Assembly: GCA_903882285.1 (NCBI GenBank) | Contig: CAIRWM010000062.1 | Coordinates: 1-45,907 of the forward strand | Direction of reading: 5' to 3' | DNA from: an uncultured cyanobacterium | GTDB lineage: Bacteria; Cyanobacteriota; Cyanobacteriia; PCC-6307; Cyanobiaceae | Length of the DNA: 45,907 nt | Shown here: piece after piece, positions 1 through 8,102 of the stretch | Layout: each line of letters begins with the position of its first letter | How positions within the stretch are numbered: the first letter of the stretch is position 1 | The notes under the pieces: generated by a model | The model's database searches: none | Seen by the model: the letters and a program-made list of their open reading frames with translations, nothing else | Told to the model about the DNA's origin: nothing | Made by a program: the position numbers and the translations under genes

Positions 1-38
1 CGGTGCTGGGGGGGACGCAGCTGAAACTAGCGGTCTGC

Positions 39-800
39 TCAGGGTGTGGGCCAGTCCACCAGGCCGAGCCGCAGGCCCACAACGGCGGCGTGGGTGCGGT
101 CGCGGGCCGGCAGTTTCATCAGCACGTTGCGGATGTGGGTTTTCACCGTGTCGATCGACACATACAGCTGGCCGGCGATCTCTGCGTTGCTCTCGCCCCT
201 CACCAGCCTTGCCAACACCTCGAGCTCTCTGGTGCTGAGCGACTGAAGCGGCCGCTCGAGGGGGTCACTGCCGCTGTGGCGCATCTGAGGGTCGAGGGCG
301 TGGTCGATGAACACGCCTCCGGCGCAGACGCTGCGGATCGCTGCGATGCCGCCGCCCAGGCCTAGGTGCGCCTCCAGCAGGATGCCGTGGCAGCCGGCGT
401 CGATGGCGCCCTGGATGTGGCTGCGCCGCCGCTCCTGGCTGATCAGCAGCAGGATGCGGGTGCGCGGGTACTGACTCCTGACCGCCAGCACCAGCGCGAT
501 GCCGCAGCCGGCCTCGAGCCGATCGCTCACGATCAAGAGATCGGGCTGGTGCGCCCCAACCAGGGCCAGTCCCTCCAGTTCGGTGGTCGCTGCTCCAAGG
601 ATGTGGTCGCTGCTGCCCACCAGGAGGCTGATCTGGGCCCGGCTCGCCAGGCAGAGCACCAGCGACCGATGGCCCAGCAGGTCCCTGGTGCGGGCATGGT
701 TGGCCCGCACCTGGGCCAGCAACGGGGTGAAGTCCAAAGGGGGGCGCTTCGGAGCCGATCGCAGCTTCCATGCTGATTGCTGCGGTCCGGGCCGGGACAT
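39..800 (-). CDS. LuxR/NarL-type transcriptional regulator with degenerate receiver-like domain
   Basis: Predicted DNA-binding regulator of 253 residues. The C-terminal ~66 residues (about 188-253) are a clear LuxR helix-turn-helix, with the LSTRELEVL...SNAEIA...VSIDTVKTHIRNVLMKL pattern. The region before it has the alternating strand/helix look of a response-regulator receiver (PDLLIVSDRLE, then RILLLIS, then GILLEAH). The switch lysine expected after the fourth strand is replaced: the sequence reads LLEAH. Phosphorylation by a histidine kinase is therefore doubtful. I chose the ATG at 800; the frame stays open to 890, but that would overlap the divergent DUF1825 start at 889. Targets cannot be inferred. 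Confidence 0.82.
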   Translation of the reverse strand: MSRPGPQQSAWKLRSAPKRPPLDFTPLLAQVRANHARTRDLLGHRSLVLCLASRAQISLLVGSSDHILGAATTELEGLALVGAHQPDLLIVSDRLEAGCGIALVLAVRSQYPRTRILLLISQERRRSHIQGAIDAGCHGILLEAHLGLGGGIAAIRSVCAGGVFIDHALDPQMRHSGSDPLERPLQSLSTRELEVLARLVRGESNAEIAGQLYVSIDTVKTHIRNVLMKLPARDRTHAAVVGLRLGLVDWPTP

Positions 801-888
801 GCTCCGGCGAGGATGCGTGGATCCGCACTTTCGGGCTGCCGGCGTCCTGCTCAGAATTGCTGGACCATGCCATCCGTCCAGCGCCGCC

Positions 889-1212
889 ATGGCCTTCTTC
901 GAGTCCGAAATCGTCCAGGACGAAGCGAAGCGTCTGTTCAGCGATTACCAGAATCTGATGCAGCTCGGAGGCGAATACGGCAAGTTCGATCGCGAAGGTA
1001 AGAAGCTCTATATCGAGCGGATGGAAGAAATGATGGGTCGCTATCGGATCTTCATGAAGCGCTTCGAACTCTCCGAGGATTTCCAGGCCAAGCTCACGGT
1101 GGAGCAGCTGCGCACCCAGCTCGGGCAGTTCGGTCTCACGCCGGAAACGATGTTCGAGCAGATGCAGCGCACGCTCGAGCGCATGAAGGACGAGCTGCAG
1201 AAGCAGGTCTGA
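889..1212 (+). CDS. DUF1825 family protein
   Basis: Small soluble protein of 107 residues, highly charged and predicted almost wholly alpha-helical, starting MAFFESEIVQDEAKRLF. It matches the cyanobacterial DUF1825 family in length and in its conserved FFESEIVQ, YGKFDREGK and YIERMEEMMGRYRIFMKRFELS segments. The family has no established function that I know of. The start is fixed by the ATG at 889, which lies 89 bases from the divergent regulator's start. The stop is followed at once by the decayed 3' end of an opposite-strand binding-protein relic, so the downstream border looks like an old deletion junction. Confidence 0.9.
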   Translation: MAFFESEIVQDEAKRLFSDYQNLMQLGGEYGKFDREGKKLYIERMEEMMGRYRIFMKRFELSEDFQAKLTVEQLRTQLGQFGLTPETMFEQMQRTLERMKDELQKQV

Positions 1213-1215
1213 GGT

Positions 1216-2186
1216 GGGACTGGTCTGGGCCTGGCGGCTCGGGTTCGCCCCCGCCCGATGAAGGGCCTCCGTCAGCAGACGGGCGTCGAGGAAGCCCTCC
1301 AGGCTCGTGAAGCCGAGCTGGGGATGGGGCTGATGCAGGCACATCAGGCGCAGACACTGCGCCACCACCGGCACCCGCCGGTCCCAGGGGAAGGGCACCA
1401 CCTGGTTGACACCGATGCCGCTGGCCATGCCTACCTGCAGGGAGTTTTGCAGACCACCGGTCTCCACGAGGGAGACGTTCATCAGCTGGGCCGTGCTGCC
1501 CAGGCGCTCCAGGCTGCGGCTGAAGGCCGCCGAGCTGGGATAGGCGCTGATGAGCACCACGGCGCTCGAGTCCTTGGGATGCAGCTGCCGGGCCGGCGCC
1601 TCGGTGGCGGTGGAGTTGCGCTGCACGCCGGCGACCGCTACCGATTGCAGGCCATGGCGGGCCAGGGCGCTGCGGGTGGCGCGCAGGCCGTCCTCGCCGA
1701 AGGCATCTTCCTGGTGCAACACGGTGATCCTGTGGCGATAAGCGCGCACCAGATCGTCAACGATCCGGTCGATTTCGGCCTGGTAGCTGGCCCTCAGGTT
1801 GAACACCATCGGCCGGAAGGACTCCCGCAGCAGGCGGGCGCCGGTGAGGGGGGCCACCAGCGGAATCAGGGCCTGCTCCACCAGGGGCAGGATCGCCTTC
1901 ACCGTCGGCGTTCCCACGTAGCAGAACAGGGCAAAGTTGCGCTCCTCTCCGATCAGCTGGCGCGTGTTGCGCAGTGTCAGCGCCGGTTCGTAACGGTCAT
2001 CGCACCTTCGCGGTAATCGCGGCCCAGCTGGGCGGAGGGTCCGCTCAACGGCGCCGACTGACCCAGGACGAGTTCGGCGCTCGTCGTTGGCGCCGTGGTC
2101 AGCCGGGTGGGGGTGGCCGCCGGCGCCGCGACTGGCGCTAGGGACGCAAGCCAGGGCAGCAGCAGAACGATGCCGCCCCGCGCCAT
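1216..2186 (-). pseudogene. Decayed periplasmic type-I binding protein (ABC-type amino-acid receptor family)
   Basis: Relic of a Peripla_BP_6-like receptor, the LivJ-type fold. The ATG at 2186 opens a good signal peptide (MARGGIVLLLPWLASLAP) and the typical mature start VLGQSAPLSGPSAQLGRDYREGA. Near 1995-2002 the reading frame changes: this frame runs into a stop at 1977, while homology resumes one frame over with DDRYEPALTLRNTRQLIGEE...YVGTPTVKAILPLVEQ...PLTGARLLRE. About 25-30 residues that normally join these parts are absent, so a deletion caused the shift. The homology ends at about 1230 with LTEALHRAG, short of the usual C-terminus. A functional protein is unlikely. The gene faces the ion-channel-like relic head to head. 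Confidence 0.8.
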
Positions 2187-3192
2187 TGACGTCAGCCCGT
2201 TCACTGGCAACCATCCGTTGCGGAAGCAGAAGCGTTGCAACCTCGTCGCCATCAGCTCGGTGGTGCTGGCGACGATTCTGGCTCTGCTGGCCATCGCCCG
2301 GATCGATGTCACGCAGGTGTTCAGCCGCGACGCCCAGCGTCTCTCCGCTTCCGCGCGGTCGCTGAACATCGATCCGCGCCAGTTTCCCCCCAGCGGCTTT
2401 GTGTGGCTGTGCTGGGATGAACCACTGCAGCGCTATCTGGAGGCCAGCGGCGCCACCATCGATCAGCGCTTTGCCCTGGTCAACACGTTGATCACCGATG
2501 CTCCGCCGCAGTTGCAGCCGGTGGATCAGAAGCCGCAAGAGCTCGCCGATGGCAGCTGCTATTAGCTGTTCACCTTTCGGGGCCGCTACTACCTCGATCG
2601 AGCCAGCTTTCGCTACTACCCCTTCATGAGCGTCAGCCTGCCGCTGTCGCTGGAGGTCGACGACGTCGACGGCGCCCTCGGGTACCAGCAGTTGCGCCTC
2701 GAACCGGACATCCGCAACAGCGGCATGGGCCCCTACGCCAAGATCATCGATTGGCTGAATCAGGGCTGGTCGATTGCCGAGTATCGCCACCACTACGCCA
2801 GTAATTTCGGCCTCGGGGGGGCTGAAAGCGATGACAGCCTGATCCTGTTCGAGATCTCCTTTGGCACCTCGGCCTGGGCCTCCTTCTGGCGGCTGCTGTT
2901 GACCCTTGTGTCCCTGCAGCAGACCTATCGCAACGAACTGCCCGTCCTGCCTTCCCTCACCTTCCTGGATCAGGTGAATGTGGCGTCCTATGTGGTTACC
3001 CTGGTGGCCTTCGTGCTGATGATCAGGATCGGTCGCCGTTACGCGGAGGTTGAGGAGATGGAGGAGGGGCCTGTCCGCGACACCCTGCAGGGGCGGCTCG
3101 AGGGCCTCGACAACAGATGGGCCCTGGTGGTGGTCGCTTTCAGCGCCACCGCCATTGCGATCTGCTGGATGTTGATCCCGGCCGGAGCCTGA
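2170..3192 (+). pseudogene. Broken pentameric ligand-gated ion channel-like membrane protein (in-frame amber plus missing membrane segment)
   Basis: One frame runs from about 2170 (or TTG 2218) to 3192, interrupted only by TAG at 2563-2565. Order of parts: an N-terminal membrane anchor (VAISSVVLATILALLAIARI); an extracellular beta-rich part with a Pro-loop-like FRGRYYLDRASFRYYPF; then SAWASFWRLLL; then TLVSLQQTYRNELPVLPSL and TFLDQVNVASYVVTLVAFVL, which fit M2-M3 of prokaryotic Cys-loop channels; an acidic loop; and a last membrane helix ([19 protein letters not shown]). GLIC has the same order, with LP..PY.TYIDQ after M2. M1 and the first part of M2 seem deleted near 2895-2905, leaving three helices after the ectodomain instead of four. 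The family call rests on motif reading only. Confidence 0.6.
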
Positions 3193-3281
3193 AGACGATT
3201 CACCGCCACCAGGGCCTTCAGGGCCGGCGGTCGCCCGTGCGTACGATCCGCCCTGTCGGCATCTCCGGCTTCCTCGAGTCC

Positions 3282-4562
3282 ATGGTTGAGCAGTCCAGCC
3301 CCCTAGCGATGAGTGCCGCCCTGCCGGCCTGGCTCAGCCGCGGTCTGGCGGATCTCTTCCCCGCGGCGCTGGCCTTGGAGGCGGCGGCCGATCCGGATCA
3401 GACCCTCGCCGCCCGCCTGGCGGAGGCGGCGGTCGCCGGCCGGCCCATGCGCATCAAGCTCGGCATCGATCCCACCGGCACCGACATTCACCTGGGCCAC
3501 AGCCTCCTGTTCCGCAAGCTGCGCGCCTTCCAGGACGCCGGCCACACGGCGGTGCTGATCATCGGAGACTTCACTGCCCGCATCGGCGATCCCACCGGCA
3601 AGAGCGCCACCCGTGTCCAGCTCAGTGCCGCCGACGTGGAGGCCAACGCCGAGACCTACCTGGTGCAGCTGGGGCTCGGCCAGCCCCCCGAGCGGGCACT
3701 GCTCGACTTCACCACGCCCGGACGCTTGGAAGTGCGTCGCAACAGCGAGTGGCTGGCGGGTATGGACCTGCCTGCGGTGATCGACCTGCTCGGTCTCAGT
3801 ACCGTGGGTCAGATGCTGGCCAAGGAGGACTTCGCCCGTCGCTACGGCGCGGGCACGCCGATCAGCCTGCACGAATTTCTCTATCCCCTGCTGCAGGGGT
3901 ATGACTCGGTGGCGGTGCGCTCGGATGTGGAGCTGGGTGGCACCGATCAGAAGTTCAACGTGGCCATGGGCCGCGACCTGCAGCGCCAACATGGCCAGCG
4001 GCCCCAGTTCGGCCTGCTGCTGCCGATCCTGCCGGGGCTCGACGGCGTGCAAAAAATGAGCAAGAGCCTGGGCAACACCGTGGGCCTGCGCGAGGACCCG
4101 CTATCGATGTACTCCAAGCTTGAGAAGGTGCCCGACGCCCTCGTCGACGACTACCTCACCCTGCTCACCGACCTGGAGCTGGCGGCGCTGCCCGCCAACC
4201 CCCGCGAGCGGCAGAAGGCGATGGCGCTGCAGGTGACGGCCGATCGCCACGGCCTGGAGGCGGCCCGCCGGGCCCAGCGCGACGCGGCGATGCTGGTGGG
4301 CGGAGCCACGGCCATCGCCGAAGACGTGCCCGAGGTCTCCCTGGCGGCGGTGAACTTCCCGGCCAAGGCCTTTTATCTGTTGGCAGCAGTGGGGCTGTGC
4401 GCCAGCAGTTCCGAGGCGCGGCGGGCGATCAAGGGCGGCGGCGTCAAGCTCGACGGCGCGAAGCTCAGCGATCCCAATCAAGAGTTCGCTCAGGCGGCGG
4501 CGCTGGAGGGCCGGGTGCTGCAGCTGGGCAAGAAGACCTTCCGGCGGCTGGTGGCGGGATGA
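3282..4562 (+). CDS. tyrS: Tyrosyl-tRNA synthetase
   Basis: Charges tRNA-Tyr with tyrosine using ATP in the cytosol. This is a class I synthetase of 426 residues: the HIGH-type motif reads HLGH (70-73), the second is KMSKS (258-262), and IKLGIDPTG and the [10 protein letters not shown] tyrosine-pocket segment lie between. A C-terminal S4-like RNA-binding domain follows ([18 protein letters not shown]). ATG 3282 gives a length close to the family's, and a TACGAT -10-like hexamer at 3242-3247 would leave a short leader. ATG 3309 (417 residues) is the alternative. The stop overlaps the pyrF start by ATGA, so the two are translationally coupled. Confidence 0.96.
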   Translation: MVEQSSPLAMSAALPAWLSRGLADLFPAALALEAAADPDQTLAARLAEAAVAGRPMRIKLGIDPTGTDIHLGHSLLFRKLRAFQDAGHTAVLIIGDFTARIGDPTGKSATRVQLSAADVEANAETYLVQLGLGQPPERALLDFTTPGRLEVRRNSEWLAGMDLPAVIDLLGLSTVGQMLAKEDFARRYGAGTPISLHEFLYPLLQGYDSVAVRSDVELGGTDQKFNVAMGRDLQRQHGQRPQFGLLLPILPGLDGVQKMSKSLGNTVGLREDPLSMYSKLEKVPDALVDDYLTLLTDLELAALPANPRERQKAMALQVTADRHGLEAARRAQRDAAMLVGGATAIAEDVPEVSLAAVNFPAKAFYLLAAVGLCASSSEARRAIKGGGVKLDGAKLSDPNQEFAQAAALEGRVLQLGKKTFRRLVAG

Positions 4563-5290
4563 GGCCCCCCGCCGACCTCTCTGATTCAGCCGAGCGGCTG
4601 ATCCTGGCCCTGGATCGCCCCGATGCCGCCGCGGCCCTGGCCCTGGCGGCGGCGATTCCTGATCTGCGCTGGGTGAAGGTGGGCCTGGAACTTTTCACCG
4701 CCGCCGGCCCGTCTGTGGTGCAGCGGCTGCGCGATCAGGGCCAGCGGGTGTTTCTCGACCTGAAGTTCCACGACATCCCCGCCACCATGGCCGGCGCCTG
4801 CCGCAGTGCGGCGCGGCTCGGGGCGGAGCTGATCACGGTGCATGCCTGGGCCGGTCGCGAGGCCCTTGCGGCTGCTCAGGCGGCGGCCGCGGAGGGGGCG
4901 GCTGCCGCCGGTCTGCCCGCGCCGACCCTGCTGGCGGTTACGGTGCTGACCAGCTGGGATCCCGGCCGTTTCGCCGCCGAGCTGGCGATCGACGAGCCCG
5001 TGGCCGACTACGTGCCGCGCCTGGCGGCGCTGGCCGCGGCGGCGGGCATTGCCGGGGCTGTGTGCTCGCCCGTGGAGGTGGCGCGCCTGCGCGCGGACCA
5101 TCCGGCTCCGTTTCGCCTGATCACCCCCGGCATCCGGCCGAGCGGGGCCGCCCGCGGCGACCAGCAGCGGGTGATGACGCCCGCCCAGGCGATCGCTGCC
5201 GGCGCAAGCCAGCTGGTGATCGGCCGGCCGATCAGTGCAGCCCCCGACCCGGCGGCCGCCTTCGCGGCCTGCTGCCGCGAGCTGGGCTGA
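4559..5290 (+). CDS. pyrF: Orotidine 5'-phosphate decarboxylase
   Basis: Last step of de novo UMP synthesis: decarboxylates OMP to UMP. The 243 residues form a single TIM-barrel domain. The catalytic segment [13 protein letters not shown] carries Asp67, Lys69 and Asp72, and the phosphate-binding end shows [10 protein letters not shown] and [21 protein letters not shown] at the N-terminus is the usual first strand and helix. The ATG sits inside the tyrS stop (ATGA), so its expression probably depends on tyrS translation. The protein is unusually alanine-rich, in line with the GC-rich codon use of the whole window. Confidence 0.95.
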   Translation: MRPPADLSDSAERLILALDRPDAAAALALAAAIPDLRWVKVGLELFTAAGPSVVQRLRDQGQRVFLDLKFHDIPATMAGACRSAARLGAELITVHAWAGREALAAAQAAAAEGAAAAGLPAPTLLAVTVLTSWDPGRFAAELAIDEPVADYVPRLAALAAAAGIAGAVCSPVEVARLRADHPAPFRLITPGIRPSGAARGDQQRVMTPAQAIAAGASQLVIGRPISAAPDPAAAFAACCRELG

Positions 5291-5389
5291 AGGCCTCGTC
5301 TGGGTCACGTCTGCCGTTTCCAGCTGAGAGAGTGGCAAAGAGCTCGTCGCAGGCGCGCTGGGAGCGTGAGAAATTAATTAAGCGTTGCC

Positions 5390-6559
5390 TTGCGGCCCGT
5401 GATCGAGACCAGCGTCGGTTCGCGCCAGCGTCTCGAGGCGGTCGCCTCCCGCTTTGCTCTGCCGGGGCCGGTGGTCGCAATCCGAGAGCTAGGCAACGGA
5501 AATGTTAACGACACCTATCTGGTGACGGTGCGACCTGCGGGAAAGGCTGAGAAGCACCTTGTGCTTCAGCGCATCAACACGCGCGTTTTCTCCCGTCCCG
5601 ACCTGGTGATGGGCAACATCCTGCGGCTCGGCGACCACGTCGAGGCCCTGCGGCGCCGGGGGGCGCGCCGAGCCGCCCGGCGTTGGGAGGTCCCCCGGGC
5701 GCTGCCAGCCCTCGATGGCGTTCACCACTGGGTGGAGGAGGGGGGCGATGTCTGGCGCACGATCACCTTCGTGGAGGGCTCCCGCTCCTTCGACACCATC
5801 GGCGATCCGGCCCAGGCCCGCGAAGTGGGGCTGGGACTGGGGCAGTTCCACGCCCTGATCAGTGATCTGCCGGTCGCCGAGCTGGCGGACACCCTGGAGG
5901 GTTTCCACGTCACCCCTGGCTACTTGGCCCAGTTCCAGAGGGTGTTGCGCCGCACCGCCGTGCCGCTGACGCCCCAGGCGCAGCACTGCATCGCCTTTAT
6001 CCGAGCGCGGGAGGCCTTCGTCTCGGTGCTCGAGGACGCCAAGGCCGCGGGGCGGCTGCCGTTGCGGCCGATCCACGGCGACCCGAAGATCAACAACGTG
6101 ATGATGGATGTCGACAGCGGGGCGGCGATCGCCCTAGTCGATCTCGATACCGTCAAGCCCGGTCTGGTCCATTACGACATCGGCGACTGCCTGCGCTCCG
6201 GCTGTAACCGCCTCGGAGAGGAGACGGACGACTGGCGCTCCGTGCAGTTCGACCTGACGCTGTGCGAGGCGCTGCTGGAGGGCTACGGCGCGGTCGCCCA
6301 TCAGTTCCTCACCCCCGCTGACTATGACCACCTCTTCGATGCGATCCGGCTGATCGCCTTCGAGCTCGGTCTGCGCTTCTTTACCGACCACCTCGCCGGT
6401 GACGTCTACTTCAAGATCAGCCGTCCCGGTCACAACTTGCAGCGCGCCCTCGTGCAGTTCCGCCTCACCGAGAGCATCGAGGCCCAGGCGCCGCAGATCC
6501 GCGCCATCGTCGAGCGGCTGCGGCTGGCCGCTCACGCCGTCCCGCCTGCCGCGGCATGA
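5390..6559 (+). CDS. Aminoglycoside phosphotransferase-family kinase, N-acetylhexosamine kinase-like
   Basis: Predicted small-molecule kinase of 389 residues. ELGNGNVNDTYLV forms the nucleotide-binding loop, HGDPKINNV (229-237) is the Brenner catalytic loop, and LVDLDTV is the metal-binding Asp segment. The whole resembles sugar kinases such as N-acetylhexosamine 1-kinase (NahK) more than antibiotic-resistance enzymes, but the substrate is inferred. The start is TTG 5390; GTG 5399 is equally possible. Both lie just after an AT-rich stretch with TTAATTAA at 5374-5381 that may hold the -10 element, so the leader would be very short or absent. The stop overlaps the next gene by ATGA. Confidence 0.82.
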   Translation: MRPVIETSVGSRQRLEAVASRFALPGPVVAIRELGNGNVNDTYLVTVRPAGKAEKHLVLQRINTRVFSRPDLVMGNILRLGDHVEALRRRGARRAARRWEVPRALPALDGVHHWVEEGGDVWRTITFVEGSRSFDTIGDPAQAREVGLGLGQFHALISDLPVAELADTLEGFHVTPGYLAQFQRVLRRTAVPLTPQAQHCIAFIRAREAFVSVLEDAKAAGRLPLRPIHGDPKINNVMMDVDSGAAIALVDLDTVKPGLVHYDIGDCLRSGCNRLGEETDDWRSVQFDLTLCEALLEGYGAVAHQFLTPADYDHLFDAIRLIAFELGLRFFTDHLAGDVYFKISRPGHNLQRALVQFRLTESIEAQAPQIRAIVERLRLAAHAVPPAAA

Positions 6560-7089
6560 GCGGCCAGCCGTTCACGCTGATGCCCTTCGCCTGGTCGGGG
6601 CCGCCGCTCGCCCTGGGCGGTACCGTGGTGCGGTCCGGGTCCCGGCTGCTGTTCGAGTACATGCTGCAGGGCCCTCTGGAGCAGCTGTGCCTGGCGCCCC
6701 CGGCCGCCACCCCCGAGCGCCGCGATGGCCTCTGGCAGACCACCTGCCTGGAGGCCTTCCTGGCGCTGCCGGCCAGCTCCGCCTACTGGGAGATCAACCT
6801 CTCGCCGGCGGGGCACTGGAACATCTACCGCCTGGAGGCCTACCGCCAGGGACTGACGCCCGACCCCGCCATGACCGCCCTGCCCTTTGCCGTGACCCGC
6901 GAGGATGATGGTCTTCGCCTGGTCGTGAAGCTCGAACTGCCGCCTGCTCTGGCGGCGGATCAGCCCCTGGCTCTGGGCCTGGCGGCCGTGATCGAGCCGC
7001 ATCAGGGCGCGCTGGGCTACTGGGCCCTGGCCCACCCTGGCCCCGAGCCGGATTTCCATCACCGCGACGGCTTTCTGCTGCGTCTCTGA
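6556..7089 (+). CDS. DOMON-like domain protein
   Basis: Protein of 177 residues without a signal peptide. The central segment DGLWQTTCLEAFLALPASS...WEINLSPAGHWNIYRLEAYR matches the DOMON-like beta-sandwich family, whose DOMON relatives bind sugars or haem. The C-terminus (PDFHHRDGFLLRL) is also typical of these short cyanobacterial proteins. The ATG overlaps the stop of the kinase-like gene (ATGA). The coupling suggests that the two proteins serve one pathway, possibly binding and phosphorylating a sugar. That role is inference. Confidence 0.75.
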   Translation: MSGQPFTLMPFAWSGPPLALGGTVVRSGSRLLFEYMLQGPLEQLCLAPPAATPERRDGLWQTTCLEAFLALPASSAYWEINLSPAGHWNIYRLEAYRQGLTPDPAMTALPFAVTREDDGLRLVVKLELPPALAADQPLALGLAAVIEPHQGALGYWALAHPGPEPDFHHRDGFLLRL

Positions 7090-7094
7090 TCCGC

Positions 7095-7104
7095 CCTCGC
7101 GAGG
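7095..7104. terminator. Perfect 10-bp palindrome between convergent genes
   Basis: CCTCGCGAGG is fully self-complementary and lies between the stop of the DOMON-like gene (7089) and the stop of the small minus-strand gene (7110). It has no loop and no T-run, so it is only a weak candidate for a bidirectional end signal. Confidence 0.2.
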
Positions 7105-7109
7105 CGCCC

Positions 7110-7283
7110 TCAGGGGGTGCCGTAGGCGATCTGGCAGACCGCATTGAGCAGCTGCGCCTGGGCGCCGATCGGCTGCGCCGTTGCGCCGAGCCGGGACCCG
7201 CCCAGCAGCAGCAGGGCCAGCCAGGCCTCCAGGAGTGACGTTCCAGGCTGGACTGGGGGGCGGTTGGTCAGGGGGCGGTGCAT
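7110..7283 (-). CDS. Small exported protein, 57 residues
   Basis: A short gene below the usual length cut-off. Reading the minus strand from ATG at 7283-7281 gives 57 residues. A hydrophobic stretch (LLEAWLALLLLGGSRLGATA) ends in a plausible signal-peptidase site before QPIGAQAQLLNAVCQIAYGTP. The mature part would be only about 20 residues with one cysteine. It lies about 100 bases downstream of the DciA-like gene on the same strand and may share its transcript. A second small exported protein at 35172 has a similar build, with LNRELGKLCSDP after its signal. Function unknown. Confidence 0.55.
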   Translation of the reverse strand: MHRPLTNRPPVQPGTSLLEAWLALLLLGGSRLGATAQPIGAQAQLLNAVCQIAYGTP

Positions 7284-7386
7284 CGGTTCAAAGGAGGCTC
7301 CCCCATGGCTAGCGGCATGGGGCCACCTCTCCCCAGCGTCGCCGACTTTGCCGGCCTGGGTGGGACATGGCCGGCGGGGCTGACCT

Positions 7387-7989
7387 TCAGGGATGGGCCC
7401 CTACGGAGTCAGCCCCTGAAAGGGGTGCTCCCTGGGGGCCGTCGCCGGTGCCGGGCCGTGGGCTCTGGGCGGCGAGGGTTTCGCGGCGGCAGAAGCTGCA
7501 GTGCCCCCAGTGGCCCATTTCGCCTGCGGGGGCCGGTCGGCCGCAGGAGGGACAGTCGGCCATGCCGTGCACGTCGCTCCGGCTGGGGTGGGCGGCCCAG
7601 ACCTCGGCCTCGTTGGCGCTACCGGCGCTGGGGGGCGGGACGAGGTGGTGCTGCTGCACACGGATGTCCCGCACCGGGAAGCCGGCGCCGCGCAGGGCGC
7701 CCAGCAGTTGGTGGCGGTTGTACTGCAGGGCCTGGAGCCAGGGGCCCGGCGCCGCGCCGACGCTGAGCAGGCCGGCCTGCAGCTGCAGCGGCCGGCAGTG
7801 GGCGGCCAGCTGGGGGCCGGCGATGCGCGGCCAGGCCTGCCAGAGGGCGGCGAGGTGGCCGTCGCGCTGCCAGTCGCGCTGCAGGATCGCCAGGCAGGTG
7901 GCCACGGCACTGGCTGGGGGGCGGGGGGCCGGCACCAGTAGGGAGAGGTTGCCGATCGTGCGGGTCTGCTGCCGGGGTGCCTGGGGCAT
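7387..7989 (-). CDS. DciA-like (DUF721) protein with C-terminal zinc-ribbon motif
   Basis: Protein of 200 residues. Residues about 28-115 are a DUF721 domain (LQRDWQRDGHLAALWQAWPRIAGPQLAAHCRPLQLQ...ALQYNRHQLLGALR), the family that includes DciA, the replicative helicase loader/operator of bacteria lacking DnaC or DnaI. A Cys4 cluster follows: CPSCG (Cys146, 149) and CSFC (Cys164, 167), a zinc-ribbon geometry not part of minimal DciA. A tail of about 30 Pro/Gly-rich residues ends the protein. The role in loading DnaB is inferred from the family; the zinc module may bind DNA or a partner. The start at 7989 leaves 113 bases to the divergent vipp1. Confidence 0.8.
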   Translation of the reverse strand: MPQAPRQQTRTIGNLSLLVPAPRPPASAVATCLAILQRDWQRDGHLAALWQAWPRIAGPQLAAHCRPLQLQAGLLSVGAAPGPWLQALQYNRHQLLGALRGAGFPVRDIRVQQHHLVPPPSAGSANEAEVWAAHPSRSDVHGMADCPSCGRPAPAGEMGHWGHCSFCRRETLAAQSPRPGTGDGPQGAPLSGADSVGAHP

Positions 7990-8070
7990 GCGATCAGGTT
8001 AGGGGGACCCGGCGGCTGCGGGTGCGGCAATCCGGTGCTCGTTGCCGCGGCCCGCTCACGTCCTGGTGGC

Positions 8071-8076
8071 TACTGT
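8071..8076 (+). promoter_or_regulatory. Candidate -10 element for vipp1
   Basis: TACTGT lies 26 bases before the vipp1 ATG in the 113-base divergent gap. I see no convincing -35 at the right distance, so the call is weak. Confidence 0.25.
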
Positions 8077-8102
8077 CTGGGCTTGCCCCACCCCCCTGAT
8101 CC

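Noticed and set aside
265-2793. 842-residue open frame on the minus strand
   Set aside because: Only the part at about 1230-2000 has protein-like homology (the binding-protein relic). The rest is the shadow of the LuxR, DUF1825 and channel-like genes in GC-rich DNA.
3303-4052. Minus-strand frames inside tyrS
   Set aside because: Typical antisense shadow with no motif; tyrS has both synthetase signatures.
7144-7383. 79-residue plus-strand frame in the gap after the DOMON-like gene
   Set aside because: Arg/Pro/Ser-rich without motif; the minus-strand 57-residue frame there has a clear signal peptide instead.
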